Assembly: GCA_050014415.1 (NCBI GenBank)
Contig: JBEKDJ010000152.1
Span: 1 to 11,060, forward strand
Length of the DNA stretch: 11,060 nucleotides
Reading direction: 5' to 3'
From: JBEKDJ01 sp050014415
GTDB taxonomy: Bacteria; Desulfobacterota; BSN033; UBA1163
Made by a program: the position numbers and the translations under genes. How positions within the stretch are numbered: position 1 is the first letter of the stretch; every line of letters begins with the position of its first letter. Shown here one piece after another: positions 1 to 7,886 of the stretch. A model generated the notes under the pieces. That model worked only from the letters and a program-made list of their open reading frames with translations. It ran no database searches and was not told where the DNA came from.

Positions 1-2136
1 AACTTCAACCTTAACCTTTTTCTTATCCTGGAGATGCCATTCAATGGCCTTGGCCACTGCATCAGAGCAAGAGAGAATCTTCCCCTCCCGGTACCAGACC
101 GGCGCATGGCAACTGATCCCCTTCAACTGTCGAATGACATCCTCAGGATCGATTCCGGATCGGAGGGCCAGAGAAACGAGACGTCCGATCGCCTCAGATT
201 GGGAAGCTGCACAACCCCCTGCTTTTCCGATCTGATTAAAGATCTCAAAGAGGGTTCCCTCCTCATCTTCATTTACGGTCACATAGAGGTTTCCACAACC
301 GGTACGGATCTTCCGTGTCGATCCATGGATAACATCTTGACGAGCTCTCGGACCCGTTCCGGCAGCCCCTTCCTCATCCCTCGATACATCCTGGGGCAGA
401 GAGACTACTCCCTTATAGAAAACCTGTTTTGTTCGGCTTCCGTCTCGATAGATGGTCACCCCTTTGCAGCCCAGTTCATAGGCCAACCGGTAGACCCCTG
501 CCACATCGTCTACAGTGGCTTCGTGGGGGAAATTAACCGTCTTTGAGACCGCATTGTCCGTATATTTTTGAAAAGCCGCTTGCATCCGGATGTGATCTTC
601 AGGAGAGATGTCATGAGCCGTGACGAAGAGCCTCCGGATCTTCTCAGGGACTTCTCGGAGATTCTGGATTTCTCCGTTCAGAGCGATCTTCCTCATCAGA
701 TCTTCCGAATAGAAGCCTTCCTGTTTGGCCAATCTCTCGAAAAAGGGGTTGATCTCAAGAAGCTCCTTTCCGTCCAAGACATGCCGAGCAAAGGCCACTG
801 CGAAGAGGGGCTCAATCCCCGACGATGCCCCTGCAATGATAGAGATCGTCCCCGCAGGAGCAATCGTCGTGACCGTGGCATTTCTCATAGCATCCCAACG
901 GCCTTTCAACGGGCTCCCATGGAAATTAGGGAAAGATCCTCTCTTCAAACCCAGCTGCCTGGAGGCCTTCCTCCCTCTTTCCTGAATGAAGGCCATCACC
1001 CTCTCCCCAATCTCCAATGCCCCCGAGCTATTGTATGGAATCTCCAATTGAATAAGAAGGTCAGCAAACCCCATCACCCCGAGACCGATTTTACGGTTGG
1101 CCTTGGTCATGGCTTCAATCTGGTGAAGGGTATAACGATTCATGTCGATCACATTGTCGAGAAAATGGACGGCCCTTTCGGTCCCCGAGCCCAGCCTTTC
1201 CCAATCGATGGTCCCGTTTCTAACCATGTTAGAAAGATTGATGGAGCCGAGATTACAGGACTCAAAAGGCAGCAGGGGTTGCTCACCACAAGGATTTGTG
1301 CTTTCAATCTCTCCAACCTGCGGGGTCGGATTGTCTTCATTGATCCGGTCAATAAAAATGATCCCTGGATCCCCATTTTTCCAAGCACAATAGGTCATTT
1401 TTTCCAAGACCTCACGAGCGTTGAGAGACTGAACTGTCTCGCCCGTCCTGGGATTCCGAAGGGTATACTCCTTGTCTTTTTCCGCCGCCTCCATGAATTC
1501 TCTGGTCGCGGCCACAGAGATATTGAAATTGTTGAAGTGGTGGTCTTCCTCCTTGCATCGGATGAACTCGAGGATATCGGGGTGGTCTGCTCGAAGGATA
1601 CCCATGTTCGCCCCTCTTCGAGTCCCACCTTGTTTTACTGTCTCAGTCGCTGCATCGAAAACACTCATGAAGGAGACCGGACCGCTCGAAATCCCCTTGG
1701 TAGAACCTACTCTGTCGCTTTTCGGCCTGATCTTGGAGAAGGAGAAGCCTGTCCCACCACCGCTCTTCTGAATCATGGCCATCTGTTTGACGGCATCGAA
1801 GATTTCTTCCATCGAATCTCCCACAGGGAGGACGAAGCATGCAGAGAGTTGTTGAAGTTCCCTCCCGGCATTCATCAGAGTCGGGGAATTGGGAAGGAAG
1901 TCTAGCGAAGCCATCAACGAATAGAATTCCTCTTCAATAGGAGTGGGATCAATCTCGGGATCATAGAGGCGTTCCGCCTGGGCAATATTCTTCGCCACGC
2001 GCCGGAACAGTTCTTCCGGTGTCTCAATCACGTTCCCTTGAGGATCCCTTTGGAGATAACGTTTCTTGAGCACGGTCATTGCGTTTTCTGTCATGCGAGC
2101 CAACCCCGTCTCTTCGCCTCTTCTGATCTCAATCAT
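1..2136 (-). CDS. nrdJ: Adenosylcobalamin-dependent (class II) ribonucleoside-diphosphate reductase, 3' end outside window
   Basis: Reduces ribonucleotides to deoxyribonucleotides for DNA synthesis in the cytoplasm, using a B12-generated thiyl radical, so it needs no oxygen. Reading the minus strand gives 712 codons without a stop. Visible motifs are the N-terminal TENAMTVLKKRYL segment, Cys100 in LSACFVLP, the glycine-rich KSGGGTGFSFSKIRP, Asn281-Cys283-Glu285 in NPCGEQ (radical cysteine and its partners), Cys294 in ESCNLGSINL, and TTIAPAGTISIIAG near residue 440. By analogy with Thermotoga NrdJ, Cys100 and Cys294 form the redox pair. Past about residue 620 comes a cysteine-containing TSCPD-type domain. 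There is no N-terminal ATP-cone. The C-terminal tail, where the electron-relay cysteines normally lie, is beyond position 1. The start at 2136 is the first in-frame ATG after the promoter but has no clear Shine-Dalgarno; Met15 (ATG at 2094-2092) also fits the family N-terminus. Family call very secure, start moderate. Confidence 0.96.
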   Translation of the reverse strand, partial: MIEIRRGEETGLARMTENAMTVLKKRYLQRDPQGNVIETPEELFRRVAKNIAQAERLYDPEIDPTPIEEEFYSLMASLDFLPNSPTLMNAGRELQQLSACFVLPVGDSMEEIFDAVKQMAMIQKSGGGTGFSFSKIRPKSDRVGSTKGISSGPVSFMSVFDAATETVKQGGTRRGANMGILRADHPDILEFIRCKEEDHHFNNFNISVAATREFMEAAEKDKEYTLRNPRTGETVQSLNAREVLEKMTYCAWKNGDPGIIFIDRINEDNPTPQVGEIESTNPCGEQPLLPFESCNLGSINLSNMVRNGTIDWERLGSGTERAVHFLDNVIDMNRYTLHQIEAMTKANRKIGLGVMGFADLLIQLEIPYNSSGALEIGERVMAFIQERGRKASRQLGLKRGSFPNFHGSPLKGRWDAMRNATVTTIAPAGTISIIAGASSGIEPLFAVAFARHVLDGKELLEINPFFERLAKQEGFYSEDLMRKIALNGEIQNLREVPEKIRRLFVTAHDISPEDHIRMQAAFQKYTDNAVSKTVNFPHEATVDDVAGVYRLAYELGCKGVTIYRDGSRTKQVFYKGVVSLPQDVSRDEEGAAGTGPRARQDVIHGSTRKIRTGCGNLYVTVNEDEEGTLFEIFNQIGKAGGCAASQSEAIGRLVSLALRSGIDPEDVIRQLKGISCHAPVWYREGKILSCSDAVAKAIEWHLQDKKKVKVEV

Positions 2137-2147
2137 AACTTAAACGT

Positions 2148-2162
2148 TACCATAATATGGTA
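2148..2162. promoter_or_regulatory. 15-bp dyad TACCATAATATGGTA between nrdJ promoter and start
   Basis: Two perfect 7-bp arms flank a single central A. The dyad sits just downstream of the predicted nrdJ transcription start and 11 bp before the ATG, a typical place for a repressor operator; in the mRNA it could also fold as a small hairpin near the initiation codon. Its AT-rich core and its position before a ribonucleotide reductase gene recall NrdR boxes, but those normally come as two copies about three helical turns apart and I see no second copy. The regulator is therefore unassigned. Confidence 0.4.
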
Positions 2163-2172
2163 GGTTGTCAAG

Positions 2173-2202
2173 ATTAAATTGGGGAAGAATATACCCTGTC
2201 AA
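2173..2202 (-). promoter_or_regulatory. Sigma70-type promoter of nrdJ
   Basis: On the minus strand a perfect -35 TTGACA (2202-2197) is followed after 18 bp by TTTAAT (2178-2173), five of six matches to TATAAT. Transcription would start near 2166 and give a leader of about 30 nt before the ATG at 2136. A second TTGACA (2171-2166) lies closer to the gene but has no acceptable -10 at normal spacing. Assigned by eye only. Confidence 0.6.
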
Positions 2203-2642
2203 CATCCCACTCTCTCCACGTGAAACCTACCCAAAGTATCGTTGGAGTATCGTGGCTTTCCTGTGCTTCATAACGAAGCAGGGATTCCCTTGTGCCAAAA
2301 AAGTTGGTCACCATTGCAAGCAGGGAAAACACAATGGATCGTGGGAAAACTGGACCCATTTTTCATTCCCTATCGATCTCATCATTGTCTCTCTCGAGGT
2401 GGGGTGTACTTGCCCCCAATGACGCTGCATCCGCAGTCGCGCCTTCTGGTATTGTATTCAGACGAGAAGAGCGTATTTCAATTGATAAGGAAGAGCCCAC
2501 CATCAGTCGGAAGAGAATGGAAGTCTCCGATGAATTCAGAAACGAGTCAAAAGAGACAGGACTACGGAAATCTCATTTCCAATCCCGCAGTATAGATACC
2601 GGATTAAGCGCTGATGCCTGAGTTTTGCTGCACCCTGTCGAA
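2203..2642. other. Non-coding divergent spacer between nrdJ and the ade-like gene
   Basis: No reading frame here shows family resemblance, a credible ribosome binding site or protein-like composition, and short frames overlap in several phases. The main visible structure is an imperfect hairpin at 2259-2284: arms TGCTTC (2264-2269) and GAAGCA (2275-2280) with a 5-nt loop, extended outward past a one-base bulge. The heptamer GTATCGT occurs twice, at 2237-2243 and 2248-2254. No tRNA, cobalamin riboswitch or T-tract terminator was recognised. It may hold long regulatory leaders or decayed sequence. Confidence 0.5.
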
Positions 2643-2671
2643 TTGACAAGATATCTCTTGCTTTGTTAAGA
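2643..2671 (+). promoter_or_regulatory. Weak candidate promoter of the ade-like gene
   Basis: A perfect TTGACA at 2643-2648 lies 31 bp before the GTG start. At 17-18 bp spacing the -10 candidates are TTAAGA or TAAGAA, only two or three matches to TATAAT. If used, the transcript would be almost leaderless, which agrees with the absence of a Shine-Dalgarno before the gene. Tentative. Confidence 0.27.
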
Positions 2672-2679
2672 AACTCTAC

Positions 2680-4407
2680 GTGAACGAAATGGAAAAGAGA
2701 AGGATTCTGAGCGAAGTGGCTTTGGGGAATGTTCCTCCTGATACCATCATCACCAATGGGGTCCTCTTTAATGTATTTACCCGAGAGTTTATTGAAAGGC
2801 AGTCGATCTGGATCAAAGACGGAATGATCGCCTACGTCGGTCCTGACCATGATCCTCCCAAAGGAGAGAAGACTCTTGCCATAGATGCAGCAGACATGGT
2901 CCTCCTTCCCGGCTTAATCGACGGACATACCCACGTTATTAGCAACCGATCGGGGATTGAAGAATTCGTAAAGCATGTGATCCCTTGTGGCGTTACGGCA
3001 GTCGTTACCGAGACGATTGAGTATGCAACGATTGTCGGTAGAGACGGTATTGAATATGTAGCAAAAGGTCTGGAGCAACAGCCGATCAGGTTCTATTACA
3101 CGATCCCTCCGTTGTGTGGTCTCACTCCATCTGAGGAAATCAATGCCCCACCCAACGAGGAACTCCTTCCCCTGTTAAAGGACCCTAGATGTCTGGGTGT
3201 GGGGGAGATCTATTGGGGGAACCTCTTCGTAGAGGGAAAGCAGGGAGAGAGAGTGAGAGAACTTGTGTCCATTGCCCTCGACCTTGGAAAGATGATTGAA
3301 GGACACACTGCCGGCGCCAGAGGGAGAAAACTTCAGGCCTACAGCTCTTTGGGTGTCTCCTCCTGTCATGAGCCTATCACCGAAAGTGAGGTATTAGAAA
3401 GACTCAGACTCGGCTACTCAGTGATGATTAGAGAAGGGTCTGTGAGAAGAGAATTGTATGGAGTCAAAGATATATTCGGGAAGAATATCGATTTGAGAAA
3501 ATTGACTCTTGCGACCGATGGGGTGGACCCTGAAGATTTCCTTGAGCAGGGCTATCTCGATGCGGCGGTGAAAAAAGCGCTTCAGCTTGGGGTTTCACCA
3601 GCCTTAACTTATCAGATGGTTACCATTAACGTAGCGGAACACTTCCATCTCGATCGCCTTATCGGCTCTCTTTCTCCTGGGAAGGTGGCGGATCTTGTCA
3701 TCATTCCTTCACCGGATGAATTTTCGCCTCAAATGGTGATGTGTGATGGAAAGATGATTTATAGAGACGGCAAATCGATGGCTGAACCCAAGAAAATATT
3801 TTTCCCGGAATACATGTTTCATACGGTTAAGGTTGCGGGCTACACGTTTCCCCCACTCCCAAATCGAGGGAAGGTAAGGGTGATCGAACTTGTGAGCAGG
3901 CTCGTGACCGAGGAGAGGATCGTCGACCTCGAAAACCCAAAGGAATCTGAGGACGTCATCAGAATTCTTGCTTTAGATCGGCTGGGAAGCGGAAAGGCAT
4001 TCATGGGGCTTCTTAAAGGATTTGGCCTTCAAAAGGGCGCCTATGGATCTACGATGTGCTGGGACGTAACGGATATGATCATCGTTGGATGCGATACCCA
4101 ATCGATGGAGACGGTCATCCAAAGGCTTAATGAAATCGGTGGCGGTGGCGTTTATGCGATAGGAGATAAAGTCGTTGCAGAATTCCCGGCCCCCCTCTGT
4201 GGAGTCGTGTCGTTAAAATCGATGGAAATAGTAAGAGAAGAGGTAGGACAAGTCGAAGAATCCTTGAGGAAGAATGGGGTGAAATGGGGAAAGCCCCTCC
4301 TCACCATCGATACCCTCGGAACACCTGCCATACCTCACCTGAGAATGACTCATCAGGGATACGTGAGATTAAAAGATTGGAAGATTCTTCCGCTCGAGAT
4401 AAAGTAG
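2680..4407 (+). CDS. Adenine deaminase-like metal-dependent amidohydrolase
   Basis: A 575-residue cytoplasmic amidohydrolase with the Ade layout and length. An N-terminal beta domain (NGVLFNVF, residues 26-33) leads into a metal-dependent TIM barrel holding His83/His85 in DGHTHV, Glu176 in GVGEIYWGN, His209 in EGHTAGA, His230 in SCHEPIT, VMIREGS at 248-254 and Asp280 in ATDGVDP. A C-terminal adenine-deaminase domain (about 395-575) has LLKGFGLQKGA and MIIVG. Ade converts adenine to hypoxanthine and ammonia in purine salvage. Several positions that I recall as near-invariant in Ade are changed here: HIESS reads HVISN, DPHEIAN reads TETIEYA, TDD reads TDG, and HDSHN of the C-terminal domain reads WDVTD. 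The substrate may therefore differ. The start is GTG 2680 or ATG 2689; an in-frame stop at 2644-2646 excludes anything much longer. Neither start has a clear ribosome binding site. Superfamily certain, adenine as substrate uncertain. Confidence 0.85.
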   Translation: MNEMEKRRILSEVALGNVPPDTIITNGVLFNVFTREFIERQSIWIKDGMIAYVGPDHDPPKGEKTLAIDAADMVLLPGLIDGHTHVISNRSGIEEFVKHVIPCGVTAVVTETIEYATIVGRDGIEYVAKGLEQQPIRFYYTIPPLCGLTPSEEINAPPNEELLPLLKDPRCLGVGEIYWGNLFVEGKQGERVRELVSIALDLGKMIEGHTAGARGRKLQAYSSLGVSSCHEPITESEVLERLRLGYSVMIREGSVRRELYGVKDIFGKNIDLRKLTLATDGVDPEDFLEQGYLDAAVKKALQLGVSPALTYQMVTINVAEHFHLDRLIGSLSPGKVADLVIIPSPDEFSPQMVMCDGKMIYRDGKSMAEPKKIFFPEYMFHTVKVAGYTFPPLPNRGKVRVIELVSRLVTEERIVDLENPKESEDVIRILALDRLGSGKAFMGLLKGFGLQKGAYGSTMCWDVTDMIIVGCDTQSMETVIQRLNEIGGGGVYAIGDKVVAEFPAPLCGVVSLKSMEIVREEVGQVEESLRKNGVKWGKPLLTIDTLGTPAIPHLRMTHQGYVRLKDWKILPLEIK

Positions 4408-4425
4408 AAAAAAAGTCTCGTCTCA

Positions 4426-4451
4426 CGATAAGGGTAAAGATACCCGTTTCG
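4426..4451 (+). terminator. Hairpin 18 bp after the ade-like gene, possible weak terminator
   Basis: GGGTA (4432-4436) and TACCC (4441-4445) form a perfect 5-bp stem around AAGA. It extends through two mismatches to CGA/TCG at the outer ends. Position fits termination of the ade-like transcript, but no run of T follows, so function is doubtful. Confidence 0.28.
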
Positions 4452-4582
4452 TCATTCGGTTGCGTTGCTGGTCTTAAGAACTTCACGTAACGCCCCCGAC
4501 CTTAAACCAAACGGGCTTCCTGACCGTAACCCTAACCCAAGAACTCAGAGAATTTTCATGGTTCATGGGTAACGAATCCTTC

Positions 4583-4592
4583 AAAGGAGGTG
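4583..4592 (+). promoter_or_regulatory. Strong Shine-Dalgarno AAAGGAGGTG before the broken acyl-CoA dehydrogenase gene
   Basis: A near-perfect complement to the 3' end of 16S rRNA, four bases ahead of the ATG at 4597. It fixes the start of the relic gene and shows that its initiation site is still intact although the coding region is not. Confidence 0.75.
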
Positions 4593-4596
4593 CCTC

Positions 4597-4991
4597 ATGG
4601 GAAGAACCGAGAGTGTAGATTATTACGAGATTGAGTCATTGTTGACAGAAGAGGAGAGGCTCTTCAGAGACAAGGTTCGAAGATTTGTGGATGAGGAGTG
4701 CATGCCTAATATTGCCGATCATTTCGACAGAGGAACCTTTCCCATGAAACTCATTCCCCGGATGGCGGAGATAGGTCTGTTCGGTCTCCACGCAGAGGGT
4801 TATGGTTGCAAAAAGGCGAGCCATACGGCTTATGGCCTGATCTGTCAGGAACGGGGAAGATGTGACAGCGGTTTGAGAGCCATGTTTTCCGTTGCGATTT
4901 GGAGGCCATCAGCACTCTGGAGGGGACCGAAAACATCCACACGCTGATCATGGGTCAAGATCTCACGGGGATTTCTGCGTTTCGGCAATGA
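4597..4991 (+). pseudogene. Acyl-CoA dehydrogenase (glutaryl-CoA dehydrogenase type) with large internal deletion
   Basis: Residues 1-99 match the N-terminal helical domain of glutaryl-CoA-dehydrogenase-type enzymes: LLTEEERLFRDKVRRF, then GYGCKKASHTAYGLI and GLRAMFSV, where the family normally continues with QNSLVMYPI. Homology stops at Val99 (codon 4891-4893). From about 4893 a different frame encodes the extreme C-terminus of the same family, DLEAISTLEGTENIH then TLIMGQDLTGISAF, ending at TGA 4989-4991. About 250-270 residues, including the flavin-binding beta domain, are missing, and the join shifts the frame, so translation from the ATG leaves the family sequence and stops at 4947. The Glu of LEGTENIH corresponds to the catalytic base of these enzymes, but the protein cannot be active. 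Intact relatives oxidise acyl- or glutaryl-CoA and pass electrons to ETF. No other gene of that pathway is nearby. Confidence 0.88.
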
Positions 4992-4994
4992 AGG

Positions 4995-7823
4995 TCAAAA
5001 AAGGACACTATAAGCGTAGTCTGGATCGTATTCTTTTGGAGGTTTCTTCTCGCTCTCCTTCAGCTTGGCATGGGCTGCTGCCAGGCGTGCAACGGGGACT
5101 CTTGGAACAGAACAGCTAACATAGGAGAGGTCGATGGAGTGACAGAATTCTACTGACTCCGGATGACCGCCATGCTCACCGCAGATTCCAATCTTCAGGT
5201 CGGGCTTTGTCTTTCTTCCCCACTCAATAGCGATCATCATTAACCTTCCCACCCCTTTCACATCCAGGACCTCAAATGGATTGTCCTGGAGAATCTTTCG
5301 CTCATTGTAGAGGGGCAAGAACTTATTCTCCGCATCTTCTCTCGAGAAAGAGAAGGTGGCCTGGGTGAGGTCATTGGTTCCGAAAGAGAAGAAATCTGCC
5401 ACCTCAGCCAGTCTGCCTGCCCTCATGCAGGCTCTCACGACCTCGATCATCGTACCGAACTTGAATTGGATCTTGATCCCATACTGTTGCTCTACTTCCT
5501 TTTGGATTCGTTTGACCAGTTGATGAACCCATTTCAGCTCTTGAGCGGTGCAGACCTGTGGGACCATGATTTCAGGTTGAACCTTGACACCTTCTTTCAT
5601 CAACTCGGAGGCCGCTTCCAGAATGGCCTGGATCTGCATCCTATAGATCTCGGGATAAGTGATCCCCAGCCTGACTCCTCGATGGCCAAGCATGGGGTTG
5701 ACCTCCATCATTTCCTTCACCTTCCTAAGCGTCTCCTGCTCTTTACGGATGAGTTTCTTGTCGAGCTTCTTCTTTTTGATCTCGATGATATCCGTCACCA
5801 TATGCTCGAGAGGTTTCAGGGATTCCCGGAAAGTAGGATCGAGAAACTTCATTGCCACAGAGATATTCTCCATTGTCGAAAAAGCTGCTTCCACTTCCTT
5901 TAGGTTTCTGAGTTCCGTAGCCAATTCCTCGGCCGAGGGCAGAAATTCATGAAGCGGTGGGTCGAGGAGACGGATTGTCACCGGCGCCCCCCCCATTGCT
6001 CGAAGGATCTCTTTAAAGTCGCCCTTCTGCAAGGGGAGAAGTTTGGCGATGGCCTCTGCTCTTTTCTCTTTCGATCCAGCCAGGATCATCTCGCGAACGA
6101 TCGGTAAGCGATCGACAGCGTTAAACATCCTTTCTGTTCGACAAAGACCGATTCCCTCTGCCCCTAACTGCCTTGCTTTGATCGCATCTTCAGGCGTATC
6201 CGCATTCGCACGAACCCCGAGCGTCCTTATCTTGTCGGCCCAACTCAAAAGGGTCAAAAGGTGTTGGCTGATTTCAGGATCAACCGTAGGCACTTCTCCC
6301 AGGTAGACGTCCCCCCGAGAGCCATCGATGGTGATAAAATCTCCTTCCTTAACATGAATGTTCTTTATGACTGCCTCTCTCTTCTGAGGATCAATGCGCA
6401 GCTCTTCGCATGCCGAGACACAGGGCTTGCCCATACCCCTTGCGACCACTGCGGCATGAGAGGTCTTTCCCCCTCGGCTTGTCAAGATTCCTTGGGCCGC
6501 AAAGAAGCCATGGATATCCTCGGGTTTCGTCTCCTCTCGAACCAGGATCACTTTCTGGCCGAGTTTTCCCAACCTTTCTGCTTCATCCGCATCGAATACG
6601 GCTTTTCCAGAAGCTGCTCCTGGAGAGGCTGGAAGGCCAACGCAGGCCGGTTTCCCCTTGAAATTCGGATCGATCCGCTTGTGAAGGAGTTGTTCCAACT
6701 CCTGTGGCTTCAATCTCAGAATGGCCTCTTCTTTAGTAATCAGCTTCTCTTCAACCATCTCCTTGGAGGTCTTAACAATTGCCTGAGCGTTCATCTTTCC
6801 ATTGCGAGTTTGCAGAATATAGAGGACCCCTTTTTCTACGGTGAACTCGAAGTCCTGGACCTCGCGAAAATGTCCTTCCAAGGTTTTTCTGACCCTTTCC
6901 AGCTCTCGATAGATTCTGGACATCTCTTTCTTCATTGCTTGAACCGGTTTGGGTGTTCTGATCCCAGCCACCACATCTTCTCCCTGGGCGTTGACAAGAT
7001 ATTCACCGTAGAAAACGTTCTCTCCGGTGCCTGGGTCTCGTGTAAACGCGACGCCAGTGGCAGAGTCAAGGCCCATATTCCCGAAAACCATGGTGCAGAG
7101 GTTGACGGCGGTCCCGTTGGCCATTTCAGGGGTAATCCTGAATTCCTTCCGGTAATCGATTGCCCTCTTTCCCATCCACGATCTGAAGACGGCTTCGATA
7201 GCCAATCTCAATTGAATCGTCGGATCTTCGGGGAATGGAGACCTAGTTCTCTTTTTAACCAGCGATAGATACTGGTCACAGAGATCTTTGAGGCAGTCTG
7301 CGTCAAGATCAATATCCTCTGTGACCCCACATTTTTCTTTCGTTTTGATCAGAATCTGATCCAATTCCCTTTCATCGACGCCCAGGGCAATCTTTCCGAA
7401 CAGTTGGATAAACCGGCGATAGGCATCGTAGGCAAACCTCCCATCCGAGGTGATCTGGATCAATCCCTCAATGGTGTCGCTATTCAACCCGAGATTGAGG
7501 ATGGTGTCCATCATTCCAGGCATGGAAATGGCTGCCCCGGATCGGACAGAGAAAAAGAGGGGATTGTGCGAACTTCCGAACACCTTACCTGTTTTTTCTT
7601 CAATCTTCTCAAGATTTACTTGCACCTCTTCCATGAGACCCTGGGGGAGTCTCCTTTTGTTCTGATAGTATCGAACACAGGCTTCAATGGTGACAATAAA
7701 CCCCGGCGGCACGGGGAGATCCATGTGGGTCATTTCGGCCAAACCCGCCCCTTTTCCACCGAAGAGTTTTTTGTTGGTGCCCTCCGCCTCTTCAAAGAGA
7801 TAAACATATTTGGAATTTTTCAT
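4995..7823 (-). CDS. ppdK: Pyruvate, phosphate dikinase
   Basis: Interconverts pyruvate + ATP + Pi and PEP + AMP + PPi in the cytoplasm, serving gluconeogenesis or PPi-linked glycolysis. The 942 residues show the full domain order. The nucleotide-binding domain has FGGKGAGLAEM (21-31), SVRSGAAISMPGMMDTILN (92-110) and QTRNGK (338-343). The swivelling phosphohistidine domain has LTSRGGKTSHAAVVARG with His456. The pyruvate/PEP barrel has GIGLCRTERMF (557-567), NPMLGHRGVRLGITYPE (709-725), FFSFGTNDLTQ (811-821), Cys881 in GICGEHGG and YVSCSVPRVPVARLAAA (901-917). It is longer than the usual ~875-900 residues because of a charged helical stretch at about 635-707 and a lysine-rich C-terminal extension. 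The start is ATG 7823-7821 with a G-rich AGGGGGC upstream. An in-frame ATG at 7907 is rejected because it would run through the predicted promoter and adds residues foreign to the family. It diverges from ppsA. Confidence 0.97.
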   Translation of the reverse strand: MKNSKYVYLFEEAEGTNKKLFGGKGAGLAEMTHMDLPVPPGFIVTIEACVRYYQNKRRLPQGLMEEVQVNLEKIEEKTGKVFGSSHNPLFFSVRSGAAISMPGMMDTILNLGLNSDTIEGLIQITSDGRFAYDAYRRFIQLFGKIALGVDERELDQILIKTKEKCGVTEDIDLDADCLKDLCDQYLSLVKKRTRSPFPEDPTIQLRLAIEAVFRSWMGKRAIDYRKEFRITPEMANGTAVNLCTMVFGNMGLDSATGVAFTRDPGTGENVFYGEYLVNAQGEDVVAGIRTPKPVQAMKKEMSRIYRELERVRKTLEGHFREVQDFEFTVEKGVLYILQTRNGKMNAQAIVKTSKEMVEEKLITKEEAILRLKPQELEQLLHKRIDPNFKGKPACVGLPASPGAASGKAVFDADEAERLGKLGQKVILVREETKPEDIHGFFAAQGILTSRGGKTSHAAVVARGMGKPCVSACEELRIDPQKREAVIKNIHVKEGDFITIDGSRGDVYLGEVPTVDPEISQHLLTLLSWADKIRTLGVRANADTPEDAIKARQLGAEGIGLCRTERMFNAVDRLPIVREMILAGSKEKRAEAIAKLLPLQKGDFKEILRAMGGAPVTIRLLDPPLHEFLPSAEELATELRNLKEVEAAFSTMENISVAMKFLDPTFRESLKPLEHMVTDIIEIKKKKLDKKLIRKEQETLRKVKEMMEVNPMLGHRGVRLGITYPEIYRMQIQAILEAASELMKEGVKVQPEIMVPQVCTAQELKWVHQLVKRIQKEVEQQYGIKIQFKFGTMIEVVRACMRAGRLAEVADFFSFGTNDLTQATFSFSREDAENKFLPLYNERKILQDNPFEVLDVKGVGRLMMIAIEWGRKTKPDLKIGICGEHGGHPESVEFCHSIDLSYVSCSVPRVPVARLAAAHAKLKESEKKPPKEYDPDYAYSVLF

Positions 7824-7857
7824 GATTTTTGCCCCCTTTTTTAATTGGCCTGTATTA

Positions 7858-7886
7858 ACTATAATGTATTGGTAATTGATTGAAAA
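7858..7886 (-). promoter_or_regulatory. Candidate promoter of ppdK
   Basis: On the minus strand TATAGT (7863-7858, five of six matches) lies 17 bp after TTTTCA (7886-7881, four of six). Transcription would begin near 7851, about 28 nt before the ATG. The -35 element falls inside the inverted repeat at 7874-7893, so a protein bound there would block it. Confidence 0.42.

Noticed and set aside
568..1905. Plus-strand open frame of 445 codons opposite nrdJ
   Set aside because: It is the antisense of an unmistakable nrdJ reading frame, resembles no family and has no ribosome site. Long antisense frames are common opposite well-biased genes.
2165..2621. Three overlapping plus-strand frames of 85-117 codons upstream of the ade-like gene
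   Set aside because: They lie in different phases over the same DNA with no family resemblance, no ribosome site and no consistent codon bias; treated as non-coding.
2536..2850. Minus-strand frame of 104 codons across the start of the ade-like gene
   Set aside because: About half of it is antisense to the conserved N-terminus of the amidohydrolase, and the remainder has no protein-like features.
4555..4568. Tandem TTCATGG TTCATGG before the relic gene
   Set aside because: Only two copies of a 7-mer; no adjacent structure suggests a function.
6261..7268. Plus-strand open frame of 335 codons opposite ppdK
   Set aside because: Antisense shadow of the conserved nucleotide-binding and phosphohistidine domains of PPDK; no independent coding evidence.
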